A DNA stretch of 64,000 nt from Corynebacterium pseudopelargi (GTDB taxonomy: Bacteria; Actinomycetota; Actinomycetes; Mycobacteriales; Mycobacteriaceae). A program made the position numbers and the translations under genes. Below, in pieces: positions 32,822 through 41,134 of this stretch (positions are counted from its first letter, which is position 1; the number at the start of each line of letters is the position of its first letter). The stretch is from NCBI RefSeq assembly GCF_003814005.1, contig NZ_CP033898.1:682001-746000 (forward strand), read 5' to 3'. Under the pieces are notes generated by a model. It made no database searches. It was not told the origin of the DNA and saw only the letters and a list, made by a program, of their open reading frames with translations.

Positions 32822-33139
32822 GTGCACACCCAACAGCAGGTCGCGATTTTGCATATCGACGCCCTCCCATCCAGCCTGCGCCCAGCAGTCGAGACTTACC
32901 TGGTAAGCACGCTGCAAAGCGAAGCGATGCCAGCCCCACTGGGCACTGATCCCTTAGCGGCCACGTGGTGTACCCGCTGGGAACGCGCCGGGCATCGCCT
33001 GGTGCGATGCCGCCAAGTGCTCAACGGCCAACGCAGCGAGCTTGAGGCGCTCGAACAATGCCTGGCGGCAACACTGCCGCCCACGGCCACCTTTAAGATT
33101 GAGCGCCTGAGCTGCCTAGAGCCCTGCCCCATGCACTAG
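32822..33139 (+). CDS. Hypothetical protein
   Basis: The frame of 105 residues starts at GTG 32822 ('MHTQQQVAILHIDALPSSLRPAVETYLVSTLQSEA'). Composition and codon use look coding, and it ends with a Cys pair ('LSCLEPCPMH'). I see no ribosome-binding site, conserved domain or partner. It follows the antitoxin remnant directly, so it may be a diverged or broken accessory gene. It is reported because no other gene fills the interval. Confidence 0.4.
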   Translation: MHTQQQVAILHIDALPSSLRPAVETYLVSTLQSEAMPAPLGTDPLAATWCTRWERAGHRLVRCRQVLNGQRSELEALEQCLAATLPPTATFKIERLSCLEPCPMH

Positions 33140-33173
33140 AGCGTCCACTAGGGCGTCCACCAGGGCGTGCACG
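33138..33173. repeat. Three-unit 12-bp tandem repeat
   Basis: Units AGAGCGTCCACT, AGGGCGTCCACC and AGGGCGTGCACG lie directly between the small hypothetical gene and the convergent HAD hydrolase. It may be a slippage-prone spacer. Confidence 0.65.
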
Positions 33174-33190
33174 GGGCGATTAGGGGGCGG

Positions 33191-33988
33191 CTAGTCCTGA
33201 TAGGCACCATCGCCGAAGGGATCCAGGATCGAATCGGCAAGCTCAGCCACCGAATCAACCACCTTGGTTGGCCTGAAGGGGTAGCGCTCAATTTCACGAT
33301 CATCAGAGATACCCGAACGCACCAACACCGTGCGCATACCGGCCTCCAAACCGCACCTGACGTCGGTGTCCATGCGGTCGCCAATCATCACGGTGTGCTC
33401 AGAGTGCGCCCCAATGTGATTCAGCGCGGAACGCATCATCACAGGATTCGGCTTGCCAATGTAATAGGGCTTTTGGCCAGTAGCCGCAGTAATCAGCGCA
33501 GCAACCGAACCCGTCGCCGGCAGCACACCCTGCGGGGCAGGGCCAGTCACATCAGGATTGGTGCCAATAAAACGAGCGCCATCGAGGATCAAGTTAATGG
33601 CCGTGGTAATCGCCTCAAAAGAGTACGTGCGCGTCTCACCGAGCACCACAAAATCGGGGTTGGAATCAGTCAAAATCCAGCCCTCACGATGCAGCTCAGT
33701 GGTCAAACCGGGCTCACCAACCACATAAGCGGTGCCCTGCTTGCCCTGCTTAGTCAGGAAATCAACGGTGGCCTTCGCCGAAGTCCAAATGCGCTCCGGC
33801 GGAATATCCAAACCCGTGCGATGCAAACGCGCCGAAAGATCGCGCTGGGTGTGAATGGAGTTGTTGGTCAACACCATGTAGTTGATGTCATTATCCTGCA
33901 GCCCCTTCAAGAATTTATCCGCACCGGGGATCATGTCCCCTTCCTTAATCAGGACCCCATCCATATCGGTGAGATAGGAAATACTCAT
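33191..33988 (-). CDS. HAD-IIA family sugar/nucleotide phosphatase (NagD-like)
   Basis: The 265-residue phosphatase has motif I 'YLTDMDGVLIKEGDMIPGA' (nucleophile Asp8 and Asp10), motif II 'MVLTNNSIHTQRD', the lysine of motif III in 'YYIGKPNPVMMRSAL' and motif IV 'VMIGDRMDTDVRCGLEAG'. The C2-type cap between about 80 and 190 places it in HAD-IIA with NagD and p-nitrophenyl phosphatases. The gene overlaps the upstream acyl carrier protein gene by 4 bases (ATGA), so the two are coupled. One CCCCTTCAAGAA word lies inside it at 33902-33913. Confidence 0.93.
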   Translation of the reverse strand: MSISYLTDMDGVLIKEGDMIPGADKFLKGLQDNDINYMVLTNNSIHTQRDLSARLHRTGLDIPPERIWTSAKATVDFLTKQGKQGTAYVVGEPGLTTELHREGWILTDSNPDFVVLGETRTYSFEAITTAINLILDGARFIGTNPDVTGPAPQGVLPATGSVAALITAATGQKPYYIGKPNPVMMRSALNHIGAHSEHTVMIGDRMDTDVRCGLEAGMRTVLVRSGISDDREIERYPFRPTKVVDSVAELADSILDPFGDGAYQD

Positions 33989-34266
33989 GCCTTATCCTTC
34001 CTTAGCTTTTCGACGTCTCGCGCCACCGAGCCCAACGTTTCCCACTGGCAAGCCCGCTGCGCACCAACGCGCACACCGAACTCCTGCTCAATACGCACAA
34101 CAAGCGCAATAAGCCCCAATGAGTCCACGCCAAGCCCCTTCAAGGAATCTTCGGCATCCGCATCGGCGGCGTCGACAAGCTTGGCGACGCGCTCGAGCGT
34201 ACTCAGCTCAGTGTCCTCCGACTGCTCCTGGGCAAGCGCCGCGAGCTGTTCTTGAAGTGTGGCCAT
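33985..34266 (-). CDS. Acyl carrier protein-like protein
   Basis: The 93-residue acidic helical protein contains 'EDSLKGLGVDSLGLIALVVRIEQEFGV', where Ser49 in G-V-D-S-L is the phosphopantetheine site. Corynebacteria make fatty acids with a multifunctional type I synthase carrying its own ACP domain, so a free ACP points to another use: mycolate-related, small natural product, or carrier-bound intermediate. GGGAGG lies 7 bases upstream of ATG 34266, which excludes the longer frame to 34557. It pairs with the HAD phosphatase and is divergent from an alpha/beta hydrolase. A GCTTTTCGACGT word lies in its C-terminal codons at 34005. Confidence 0.9.
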   Translation of the reverse strand: MATLQEQLAALAQEQSEDTELSTLERVAKLVDAADADAEDSLKGLGVDSLGLIALVVRIEQEFGVRVGAQRACQWETLGSVARDVEKLRKDKA

Positions 34267-34310
34267 ACACAACCTCCCTGGGTGATAACAATAAAAACAA
34301 TACGCAGCGC

Positions 34311-34316
34311 TAGGAT
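34311..34316 (+). promoter_or_regulatory. -10 element TAGGAT, leaderless promoter of the alpha/beta hydrolase
   Basis: TAGGAT is followed by exactly 7 bases and ATG 34324. Confidence 0.65.
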
Positions 34317-34323
34317 TTTTGGC

Positions 34324-35283
34324 ATGTTCCTGCACGGATCCCACAACGCACAGCGCCGCCACGCCCTCCAACACGCCCAACGCGACACGATCCGGCGCAA
34401 CAACTTCTTTAACGAACACCGCGAACACGAGGGCATCCACTACTACCTCGACGGGCCTGAAGACGCAGAAATCACCATCGTCTACATCCACGGCTTCACC
34501 CTCGCCGCAAAATCCTGGCACCTCCAAGTCGCCCACATCGGCGACCGCGCACGCCACCTACTCATCGACCTCCGCGGCCACGGCGAAACCGGCGAATACC
34601 CAATCGAAGACTGCAACATCGACAACGCCGCCGACGACATAGCCAAGATCTACCAACACGCAGGCATCACCGGCGACACCATCATCATCGGCCACAGCCT
34701 CGGCGGCATGGTCGCCCTCAACCTCCTACGCCGCTTCAAGAAAATCCGCCAAAACACCCGCAACTGCATCCTCGTCGCCACCGCCGTCGAATCCTTCGCC
34801 AGCCAAGGCTTCCCCCAAGTCCTCGCCCTACCGATCGTCGACAACATCCGCAACGCCGTCGAACTAGCCCCCAAACAAGTCCAAGCCTTCCGCGAAGACA
34901 TCGCAGCACTCATCGCCCCCACCCTCGCAGCCACCGTCTTCGTCCACCCCACACCCGACAGCGTGATCAACTTCCACGCCCAAATGATCAACGACACCCC
35001 ACTCAACACACTCGTCGGCTTCCTCGACGACCTCCAACACCACGCCGAAACCGAAGCCAAAACAGCACTCGGTGACCTGCCAGGGCTGGTGATTGTGGGG
35101 GAGAAGGACTTGGTCACGCCGCTGAGCCAAGCCGAAAAAATCCAGCAAATGTGGCCCACCGCCCCCCTTCAGGAAATTCCCGATGCCGGGCACATGATCA
35201 TCCTCGAACAACCCTGGATCATCAACAAGGCACTCGACCACGCCCTGGTACAAATCAAAGGCGCAAATAGCTCACCGCGCTAG
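34324..35283 (+). CDS. Alpha/beta hydrolase (lipase/esterase-like)
   Basis: The 319-residue enzyme has the oxyanion loop 'TIVYIHGFTLAAKSW', then 'HLLIDLRGHGETGEYP'. The nucleophile elbow is 'IIIGHSLGGMVALNLL' (Ser125), the acid region is 'LVIVGEKDLVTPLSQA' and the catalytic His is in 'IPDAGHMIILEQPW'. No signal peptide is seen, so it is cytoplasmic. Codon use is unusually rich in C-ending codons compared with its neighbours, most obvious between 34480 and 35080. I set the start at 34324 from the leaderless promoter rather than the upstream 34252. It is divergent from the ACP-HAD pair, and may act on the same acyl intermediate; that is inference. Confidence 0.92.
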   Translation: MFLHGSHNAQRRHALQHAQRDTIRRNNFFNEHREHEGIHYYLDGPEDAEITIVYIHGFTLAAKSWHLQVAHIGDRARHLLIDLRGHGETGEYPIEDCNIDNAADDIAKIYQHAGITGDTIIIGHSLGGMVALNLLRRFKKIRQNTRNCILVATAVESFASQGFPQVLALPIVDNIRNAVELAPKQVQAFREDIAALIAPTLAATVFVHPTPDSVINFHAQMINDTPLNTLVGFLDDLQHHAETEAKTALGDLPGLVIVGEKDLVTPLSQAEKIQQMWPTAPLQEIPDAGHMIILEQPWIINKALDHALVQIKGANSSPR

Positions 35284-35404
35284 AAGTAGCAAGCCCACAG
35301 CCAAGATTGCTCAAGCTGTGGAAACATCAGTGCCCACAAGCACCACTATCCACAGGTTGAGCGCCGATCCCGGCCCAGCGCTTTGCCCAGGTCCTTTGCC
35401 TCCT

Positions 35405-35410
35405 TAGTGT
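35405..35410 (+). promoter_or_regulatory. -10 element TAGTGT, leaderless promoter of the DUF222/HNH gene
   Basis: TAGTGT is followed by exactly 7 bases and ATG 35418. Confidence 0.6.
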
Positions 35411-35417
35411 GCGAACC

Positions 35418-36632
35418 ATGGATCTCGAACGCGCACTTCGCTACTTAGCAAAGACCGGCATGCCGCTGGTCGACCTGGTGTATGAGCGCATCAACAACCG
35501 CGAATCACGCAAAGCCATCGGCCAAGACTATGGCATCCCCGCGCGCCGCATCGGCCAAATCCACCGCGTCGGCCGAGATCTCTTTGAAGGGGAGGGAGAA
35601 CAGCTCGCCAACCGGCAGCACTGCGCCCGCATCGCCCGCGAGGCACAGATGAGCATCGACACGCTCATCACCATGAACAAGACCGTCAACCGCGTCAACG
35701 ACAACGCAGCCCGCGAACCCTTACGCAAAGAGCTCTTCGAGTACGCGGTTGGCAAATCCTTTGAAGAGGTGGAGGCGCACGCAAAACTCCGCCTTCAGGA
35801 AATTAACGAGCGCCACCCACGCACCGCCCATGAGCAGCGCTGGCTGCGCATTTCGGGCAACCCCGATACCAATGGCATGCGCTTTATGCTGGCGCGCCTG
35901 AGTGACTCCGATGCGATGGCGCTGGCCAATGCGCTGGATCAAACGGCGCGTGAGCTGCAGCGAGAAGATGCGGGGCTGTCGCGTCAGCAAGCGATGGCGG
36001 ATGCCCTTGTGGCTCGTGTGATGGGCGGGCAGGGGGCGTCGAAAAGCTCTGTGTTTCGAGAGCCTGTGCTGCTGGTGCCGTCGGATGGGTGCACGTATAT
36101 GGGCAATGGGCTGCTGGCCACCAGCGATGGGGCGATCGTGCCGGCGCGCGAACACATGGATTCGCTGCTCTCCGAATTCGGCTACGCCACAATGTGGGCC
36201 CCAAATCTTGAAGGGGAGATGCAGCACGTCGACCTCTGGCGCACCCGGCGCACAGCCAACGACAAACAACGCATGATGATGGTCATCGACCAGCTCATCT
36301 GCGCCGACCCCGAATGCACCCACACCGCAATCACCAGCGAAGCCCACCACATCAAAGCCTGGAAAAACGGCGGCGACACCAACGTCAGCAACATGGTCAT
36401 CGCCTGCCGACCCCACCACGCCCGCAACGACGACGACCGCGAACAAGCCATCTACGGCCACCTCACCCGCGACCCCGTCACAGGCCAAGCCTGCCGCCAG
36501 CTTGTCGACGAACACCGCAGTCGAAGATACAACCAATTCCCCCTCGCCCAATACAACGGAAGAAACTGGGTACTCAACCACGAACTACACACCAACAACC
36601 TCTTCAAGCTTCAAGAGCCACCCCCGCCTTAG
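35418..36632 (+). CDS. HNH endonuclease domain protein with DUF222 (REP13E12-like)
   Basis: The 404-residue protein has an N-terminal helical DUF222-type region and a C-terminal HNH nuclease: 'CADPECTHTAITSEAHHIKAWKNGGDTNVSNMVIACRPHHARND'. It has paired Cys, the HH of the first strand, the Asn-containing turn and the final 'CRPHH'. Such proteins are multi-copy in actinobacterial genomes and often behave like selfish or mobile elements (13E12 repeats in Mycobacterium). DNA cleavage is plausible from the motif; the biological role is unknown. Codon choice switches to strongly C-ending near 36230. Two repeat words (36036, and a CTTGAAGGGGAG variant near 36208) lie inside. Confidence 0.9.
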   Translation: MDLERALRYLAKTGMPLVDLVYERINNRESRKAIGQDYGIPARRIGQIHRVGRDLFEGEGEQLANRQHCARIAREAQMSIDTLITMNKTVNRVNDNAAREPLRKELFEYAVGKSFEEVEAHAKLRLQEINERHPRTAHEQRWLRISGNPDTNGMRFMLARLSDSDAMALANALDQTARELQREDAGLSRQQAMADALVARVMGGQGASKSSVFREPVLLVPSDGCTYMGNGLLATSDGAIVPAREHMDSLLSEFGYATMWAPNLEGEMQHVDLWRTRRTANDKQRMMMVIDQLICADPECTHTAITSEAHHIKAWKNGGDTNVSNMVIACRPHHARNDDDREQAIYGHLTRDPVTGQACRQLVDEHRSRRYNQFPLAQYNGRNWVLNHELHTNNLFKLQEPPPP

Positions 36633-36643
36633 GCGCAGCGCAG

Positions 36644-36676
36644 AAAAAACCCGCCCAGAGGAAACCTCTGAGCGGG
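36644..36676 (-). terminator. Rho-independent terminator of aceE
   Basis: On the minus strand a 12-bp stem with one mismatch (CCCGCTCAGAGG, loop TTT, CCTCTGGGCGGG) is followed by TTTTTT. It lies 25 bases beyond the aceE stop and also ends the convergent HNH gene. Confidence 0.9.
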
Positions 36677-36701
36677 CAGCAGGCCTGCGCTAAAAGAGCG
36701 C

Positions 36702-39434
36702 TTAGGCCTTGGTGGGGTCGGTGAGGTTGAACTTCTTAGCTGCTTGCTCAGCAACCTCGCGATCAATCTCCCCTTCAAGAACTAGCGCGTTCAGCGCAGC
36801 CACCGTCACCGATTCCGCATCGATGTTGAAGAAGCGGCGTGCGGCGGGACGCGTGTCCGAGAAACCGAAGCCATCGGCACCCAAAGAGGTGTAGCGGCCC
36901 GGTACGAAGCGACGTATCTGTTCTTGAAGGTCGGTGGCGAAGTCGGACACAGCGATGTAGGGGCCGGAGCCCTGCTTGAGCTGCTTGGTGGCAAACGCCT
37001 CTTCAGGCTTTTCGCCGGTGCGCAGCGCGGCTTGTTCCTTTTCGCGGCCTTCGCGAGCGAGCTCTACCCACGAGGTGACCGAGAAGATGTTGGCGTCAAC
37101 ATCGTATTCGGCGAGCAGCTCCTTGGCCTTGAGGGCCTGCTGCATGCCGATGCCAGAAGCCAGAAGGGAGACTTGGTGCTTGGCGTCGTCGGCTGCCTTG
37201 TCGTAGAGGTAGATGCCCTTGTGCAGGCCTTCGACGTCGAGGTCCTCGGGTTCTGCAGGCTGGTGCACCGGCTCGTTGTAGATGGTCAGGTAGTACATGA
37301 CGTTTTCGCCACGTCCTGGCCCGTACATGCGGTCAATGCCTTCGTGGATCAGGTGAGCGAGCTCGTAGGCGAAGGCGGGGTCGTAGGAGACCACAGCGGG
37401 GTTGGTGGAGGCCAGGATCTGCGAGTGGCCGTCCATGTGCTGCAGACCTTCACCGGTGAGCGTGGTGCGACCGGCGGTGGCGCCGAGGATGAAGCCGCGT
37501 GCCATCTGGTCGCCAGCAGCCCAGAAGGAGTCGCCGGTGCGTTGGAAGCCGAACATCGAGTAGAAGATGTACAGCGGCACCATGGCTTCGCCGTGCGTGG
37601 CATAAGAGGTGCCCGCGGCGATAAACGATGCGGTGGAACCGGCCTCGTTGATGCCTTCGTGCATGATCTGGCCGTCTTTGGATTCGCGGTACGACAGCAT
37701 GAGGTCGTGGTCGACAGGCACGTAGTTCTGGCCGTGCGGGTTGTAAATACCCATGGTCGGGAACCAGGAGTCCATGCCGAAGGTGCGAGCCTCATCGGGA
37801 ATGATCGGCACAAAGCGCTTGCCCAGTTCCTTGTCGCGCATCAATTCCTTGAAGGTGCGGACAACGGCCATGGTGGTGGCGACTTCCTGCTTGCCGGAGC
37901 CCTTGCGGATGCTGCGCAGCTTGTCCAGCGGCGGCACTTCAAGCGGCGTGTAGCTTTCGCGGCGTTCGGGCAGGTAGCCACCGAGCTCTTTGCGACGTTC
38001 CTGAAGGTACTTGATCTCCTTCGAGTCTTGGCCGGGGTGGTAGTACGGCGGCAGGTAGGGGTCCTTTTCCAGCTCTTCGTCGCTGATCGGCACCCCTTGC
38101 TTATCCCTGAAGAGCTTGAGGTCTTCGAGGGTGAGCTTCTTCATCTGGTGGGTCGCGTTGCGGCCTTCGAAGTTATGGCCGAGGCCATAGCCCTTGATGG
38201 TGTGGGCAAGGATGACGGTGGGGCGGTCCTTGGTTTCGAGGGCGCGCTTGTAGGCGGCGTAGATCTTGCGGTAGTCGTGGCCGCCGCGGCGTAGGTTCCA
38301 GATTTCTTCGTCGGTCATGTCTTCGACGAGTTTGGCGGTGCGTGGGTCGCGGCCGAAGAAGTGTTCGCGGACGTAGGCGCCGTCGTTTGCTTTGAAGGTT
38401 TGGAAGTCGCCGTCTTTGGTGGTGTTCATGAGGTCCACCAGGGCGCCTTCTTTGTCTGCTTCAAAGAGTTTGGCCCATTCGCGGCCCCATACGACCTTGA
38501 TCACGGACCAGCCTGCGCCCCTGAAGAAGGATTCGAGTTCCTGGATGATCTTGGTGTTGCCGCGAACTGGGCCGTCGAGACGCTGCAGGTTGCAGTTGAT
38601 CACGAAGGTGAGGTTGTCCAGGTTGTGCAGTGCGGCCATTTGGATGAGGCCGCGGGATTCGGGCTCGTCCATTTCGCCGTCGCCGAGGAATGCCCAGACG
38701 TGTTGGTCTGAGGTGTCTTTGATGCCGCGGTTGTGCAGGTAGCGGTTGAACTTGGCCTGGTAGATCGCGTCCATTGGGCCAAGGCCCATGGAGACAGTGG
38801 GGAATTCCCAGAATTCTGGCATGCCCTTGGGGTGCGGGTAGCTGGGAAGTCCGCCTTGTTCGCGGGAGACTTCTTGGCGGAAGCCGTCGAGGTCGTCTTC
38901 AGAAAGTCGGCCTTCCATGAAGGCGCGTGCGTACATGCCGGGGGAGGCGTGACCTTGGAAGAAGATGTGGTCGCCGCCACCTGGGTGGTCTTTTCCTCTG
39001 AAGAAGTGGTTGTAGCCGACTTCATAGAGTGGCGCTGCGCCTGCGTAGGTGGAGATGTGTCCACCGACGCCGATGCCGGGTCGTTGGGCGCGGTGAACCA
39101 TGATGGCTGCGTTCCAGCGGATCCAGCGGCGGTAGCGCTTTTCAATTTCCTCGTCGCCGGGGAAGTCGGGTTCCATCGTGGTGGGGATGGTGTTGACGTA
39201 GTCGGTCGAGGTGAGCGATGGCAGGGGCACGCGTTTGGCTGATGCGCGTTCGAGTAGGCGCAGCATCAAGAATCGTGCGCGGTCGATGCTCGACTCTTCA
39301 AGTAATCCGTCGAGCGATTCGAGCCATTCGCGGGTTTCTTCTGGGTCGGCGTCGTTGAGATACGAGGCGACGCCGTCGCGGATTAGGGCAAAGTTTGTGT
39401 CCTCAGGGTGCTTTTCCGTCTTGGGATCAGCCAT
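36702..39434 (-). CDS. aceE: Pyruvate dehydrogenase E1 component, homodimeric
   Basis: This 910-residue thiamine-diphosphate enzyme decarboxylates pyruvate and transfers the acetyl group to the lipoyl E2. It is a cytoplasmic part of the PDH (and, in corynebacteria, mixed PDH/ODH) complex. Key segments are '[26 protein letters not shown]', the ThDP motif '[35 protein letters not shown]', '[27 protein letters not shown]', and in the C-terminal half '[32 protein letters not shown]'. The length matches the family. GGAGG lies about 6 bases before the ATG. It is monocistronic and divergent from the DUF3052 gene, the arrangement seen in mycobacteria. Confidence 0.98.
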   Translation of the reverse strand: MADPKTEKHPEDTNFALIRDGVASYLNDADPEETREWLESLDGLLEESSIDRARFLMLRLLERASAKRVPLPSLTSTDYVNTIPTTMEPDFPGDEEIEKRYRRWIRWNAAIMVHRAQRPGIGVGGHISTYAGAAPLYEVGYNHFFRGKDHPGGGDHIFFQGHASPGMYARAFMEGRLSEDDLDGFRQEVSREQGGLPSYPHPKGMPEFWEFPTVSMGLGPMDAIYQAKFNRYLHNRGIKDTSDQHVWAFLGDGEMDEPESRGLIQMAALHNLDNLTFVINCNLQRLDGPVRGNTKIIQELESFFRGAGWSVIKVVWGREWAKLFEADKEGALVDLMNTTKDGDFQTFKANDGAYVREHFFGRDPRTAKLVEDMTDEEIWNLRRGGHDYRKIYAAYKRALETKDRPTVILAHTIKGYGLGHNFEGRNATHQMKKLTLEDLKLFRDKQGVPISDEELEKDPYLPPYYHPGQDSKEIKYLQERRKELGGYLPERRESYTPLEVPPLDKLRSIRKGSGKQEVATTMAVVRTFKELMRDKELGKRFVPIIPDEARTFGMDSWFPTMGIYNPHGQNYVPVDHDLMLSYRESKDGQIMHEGINEAGSTASFIAAGTSYATHGEAMVPLYIFYSMFGFQRTGDSFWAAGDQMARGFILGATAGRTTLTGEGLQHMDGHSQILASTNPAVVSYDPAFAYELAHLIHEGIDRMYGPGRGENVMYYLTIYNEPVHQPAEPEDLDVEGLHKGIYLYDKAADDAKHQVSLLASGIGMQQALKAKELLAEYDVDANIFSVTSWVELAREGREKEQAALRTGEKPEEAFATKQLKQGSGPYIAVSDFATDLQEQIRRFVPGRYTSLGADGFGFSDTRPAARRFFNIDAESVTVAALNALVLEGEIDREVAEQAAKKFNLTDPTKA

Positions 39435-39607
39435 TCCACACCTCCATAAGTGAAGCTTTCAGGTCGACGACGGGGTGGTTGTCGACACGCATATGTTCCC
39501 AGAATACGTGTGAGAAAGCGCTTCGTGTTCGCCCGGTCGGAAGTTTTATGCGGTTTCTTTCGTGAAAGACGGTAAAACCACGGCTGACCATGTAATGTTC
39601 ATTAGCG

Positions 39608-40036
39608 ATGAACGTCAAAGAATCCAAGGAGAACTATTCTGGGGCAGAGATTGCCCAACTGCTCGGCCTTTCTGAAGGGCTGACGGTTCAGGAAATCGGC
39701 TGGGACGAGGACGCCGATTCGTCGATAAGCGAAGCCATCGAGGACTTCATCGGCTCTGAATTACTTGAAGAGGACACCGATGAGGCATGCGACCTGGTGT
39801 TGCTTTGGTGGCGCAGCGAGGACGGCGATCTCGGCGATGGGCTTGTCGACGCCCAGCGTTCCCTCGCCGACAACGGCCGAATCTGGTTGCTCACGCCCGG
39901 CACCGGGAAACCGGGTGCCCTCGAACCCGGCGAAATTTCTGAAGCGGCGCAGCAGGCTGGTTTCGTGCAAACCAAGGCCGAACGTCTCGGTAATTGGCAG
40001 GGCTCTTGCCTAGTCCAAGCTGGGGTTAAGCACTAA
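39608..40036 (+). CDS. DUF3052 family protein
   Basis: The 142-residue acidic, cytoplasmic protein has the family features 'GLSEGLTVQEIGWDEDADSSISEAIEDFIGSELLEEDTDEACDLVLLWWRSEDGDLGDGLVDAQRSLADNGRIWLLTPGTGKPGALEPGEISEAAQQAG'. The middle resembles a degenerate Rossmann fold ('DLVLLWW', 'GRIWLLTPG'). It is divergent from aceE in Corynebacterium and Mycobacterium alike. Function is unknown. TAATGT at 39593 lies 9 bases upstream, so the leader is very short. Confidence 0.9.
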   Translation: MNVKESKENYSGAEIAQLLGLSEGLTVQEIGWDEDADSSISEAIEDFIGSELLEEDTDEACDLVLLWWRSEDGDLGDGLVDAQRSLADNGRIWLLTPGTGKPGALEPGEISEAAQQAGFVQTKAERLGNWQGSCLVQAGVKH

Positions 40037-40039
40037 GTT

Positions 40040-40067
40040 TTGTCTTTGGCGCTTGGTGGGCTAAACT
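40040..40067 (+). promoter_or_regulatory. SigA-type promoter of tRNA-Val
   Basis: TTGTCT (40040-40045) and TAAACT (40062-40067) are 16 bases apart. The mature tRNA starts 31 bases after the -10. Confidence 0.55.
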
Positions 40068-40075
40068 TCCCTGAG

Positions 40076-40092
40076 TCGCCAAGTTATGGCGA
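40076..40092 (+). other. Inverted repeat in the tRNA-Val precursor leader
   Basis: TCGCCA-AGTTA-TGGCGA is a perfect 6-bp hairpin just upstream of the mature tRNA 5' end. It would be in the transcript removed by RNase P and could help processing. Confidence 0.5.
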
Positions 40093-40097
40093 AGTTA

Positions 40098-40170
40098 GCG
40101 CCTTTAGCTCAGCTGGGAGAGCAGCTGGTTTACACCCAGCAGGTCGGCGGTTCGAGCCCGTCAGGGCGCA
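40098..40170 (+). tRNA. tRNA-Val (TAC)
   Basis: The 73-base cloverleaf has acceptor GCGCCTT/AGGGCGC, D-arm 'GCTCAGCTGGGAGAGC', anticodon stem CTGGT/ACCAG with loop TTTACAC (anticodon TAC) and T-arm 'GGCGGTTCGAGCCCGTC'. CCA is not encoded. Confidence 0.95.
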
Positions 40171-40182
40171 CATGTCATTGAG

Positions 40183-40223
40183 GCAGCCGGTGCACAACGT
40201 AATGTTGCACCGGCTGCTTTTTT
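40183..40223 (+). terminator. Strong terminator after tRNA-Val
   Basis: A 12-bp stem (GCAGCCGGTGCA and its complement) is followed directly by TTTTTT. It lies between the tRNA and cobD, so cobD needs its own promoter. Confidence 0.92.
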
Positions 40224-40233
40224 CTTGCTCGAA

Positions 40234-40239
40234 TATCCT
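40234..40239 (+). promoter_or_regulatory. -10 element TATCCT, leaderless promoter of cobD
   Basis: TATCCT is followed by exactly 7 bases and GTG 40247, just downstream of the tRNA terminator. Confidence 0.55.
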
Positions 40240-40246
40240 CCCCGGC

Positions 40247-41134
40247 GTGCTTCTCGACAGGCTGATCGCCGACCCCGGCGGCAGCGCCCACCCCGTCGCC
40301 ATCTTTGGCACTTATGCCAATTTCTTAAAGGAGAGGATGTGGGCTGACTCAAAGCTGCGCGGCGCCGCCTTCTGGCTAGCTGCGGTCACCCCGCCGGTTG
40401 CGGCCACCACCTTCTTTTGGCGTCGATGGCCACGAAGCACGAATGCCGCGGTGTTGGCGTTTTGCTTAGGTGGCACCACCTTGGAGCGCACGGGTTTGAA
40501 GGTGGCTGCTGATCTATCTCGAGGTGACGTGGAGGCTGCGCGCCGCTGGGTGCCGTGGCTGTGCTCGCGCGACCCGGAGCGCCTGGACGCCGACGGCATT
40601 GCCCGTGCCACGGTGGAGTCGCTGGCCGAAAACGTCTCAGATGCCGTGGTGGCCTCCTTGTGCTGGTCTGCGGTGGGCGCACCGGCGGTGGTGCTGCACC
40701 GCGCAGCGAACACACTGGACGCAATGGTGGGGTATCGCAATGAGCGCTATGCCAACTTTGGGTGGGCTAGCGCCAAGCTTGACGACGCCCTGGCCTTCAT
40801 TCCCGCGCGCCTTAGCGCAGCCACCTTCGTCCTCCTCGCCTCCTTCAAGAAAAGAGGCGGTGCTGCGCTCCACGCATGGAAGCACGACGCCCCCTCACAC
40901 CCCAGCCCCAACGCCGGCCCTGTCGAGGCCACGGCCGCGGCAGCCTTGGGTGTGCAACTCGGCGGCGCCACCGAATATGCCCACGGTGTGGAGATGCGCC
41001 CAGTTTTGGGTACGGGGCGTGCTCCAGGACCGAACGATGTGAAGGCTGCGGTGCGTCTGATTCGCCGGGCGCAGCTTGTGGCGGCTGCTGCGGCCGTCGT
41101 CGTTGGCGCTTGTGTGGCACGATCGGGTGCATGA
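40247..41134 (+). CDS. cobD: Adenosylcobinamide-phosphate synthase (CobD/CbiB)
   Basis: The 295-residue membrane enzyme attaches aminopropanol (phosphate) to cobyric acid in cobalamin synthesis. Family landmarks are 'VLLDRLIADPGGSAHPVAIFGTYANFLKERMW' at the N-terminus, 'DLSRGDVEAARRWVPWLCSRDPERLDADGIARATVESLAENVSDAVVASLCWSAVGAPAVVLHRAANTLDAMVGYRNERYANFGWASAKLDDALAFIPARL' and 'NAGPVEATAAAALGVQLGG'. Four or five hydrophobic segments are present. The start at GTG 40247 follows the terminator and fits the leaderless promoter; the long open frame back to 40040 runs through the tRNA and is spurious. cobC and an RNase H/phosphatase with a CobC-like domain lie 3-7 kb downstream. Confidence 0.93.
   Translation: MLLDRLIADPGGSAHPVAIFGTYANFLKERMWADSKLRGAAFWLAAVTPPVAATTFFWRRWPRSTNAAVLAFCLGGTTLERTGLKVAADLSRGDVEAARRWVPWLCSRDPERLDADGIARATVESLAENVSDAVVASLCWSAVGAPAVVLHRAANTLDAMVGYRNERYANFGWASAKLDDALAFIPARLSAATFVLLASFKKRGGAALHAWKHDAPSHPSPNAGPVEATAAAALGVQLGGATEYAHGVEMRPVLGTGRAPGPNDVKAAVRLIRRAQLVAAAAAVVVGACVARSGA

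Noticed and set aside
36924..38294. 456-codon open frame antisense to aceE
   Set aside because: It is a shadow of biased codon use in aceE; no ribosome site, no domain and a low-complexity Val/Gly composition.
40040..40246. Upstream extension of the cobD reading frame
   Set aside because: It runs straight through tRNA-Val and its terminator; the leaderless promoter places the start at GTG 40247.
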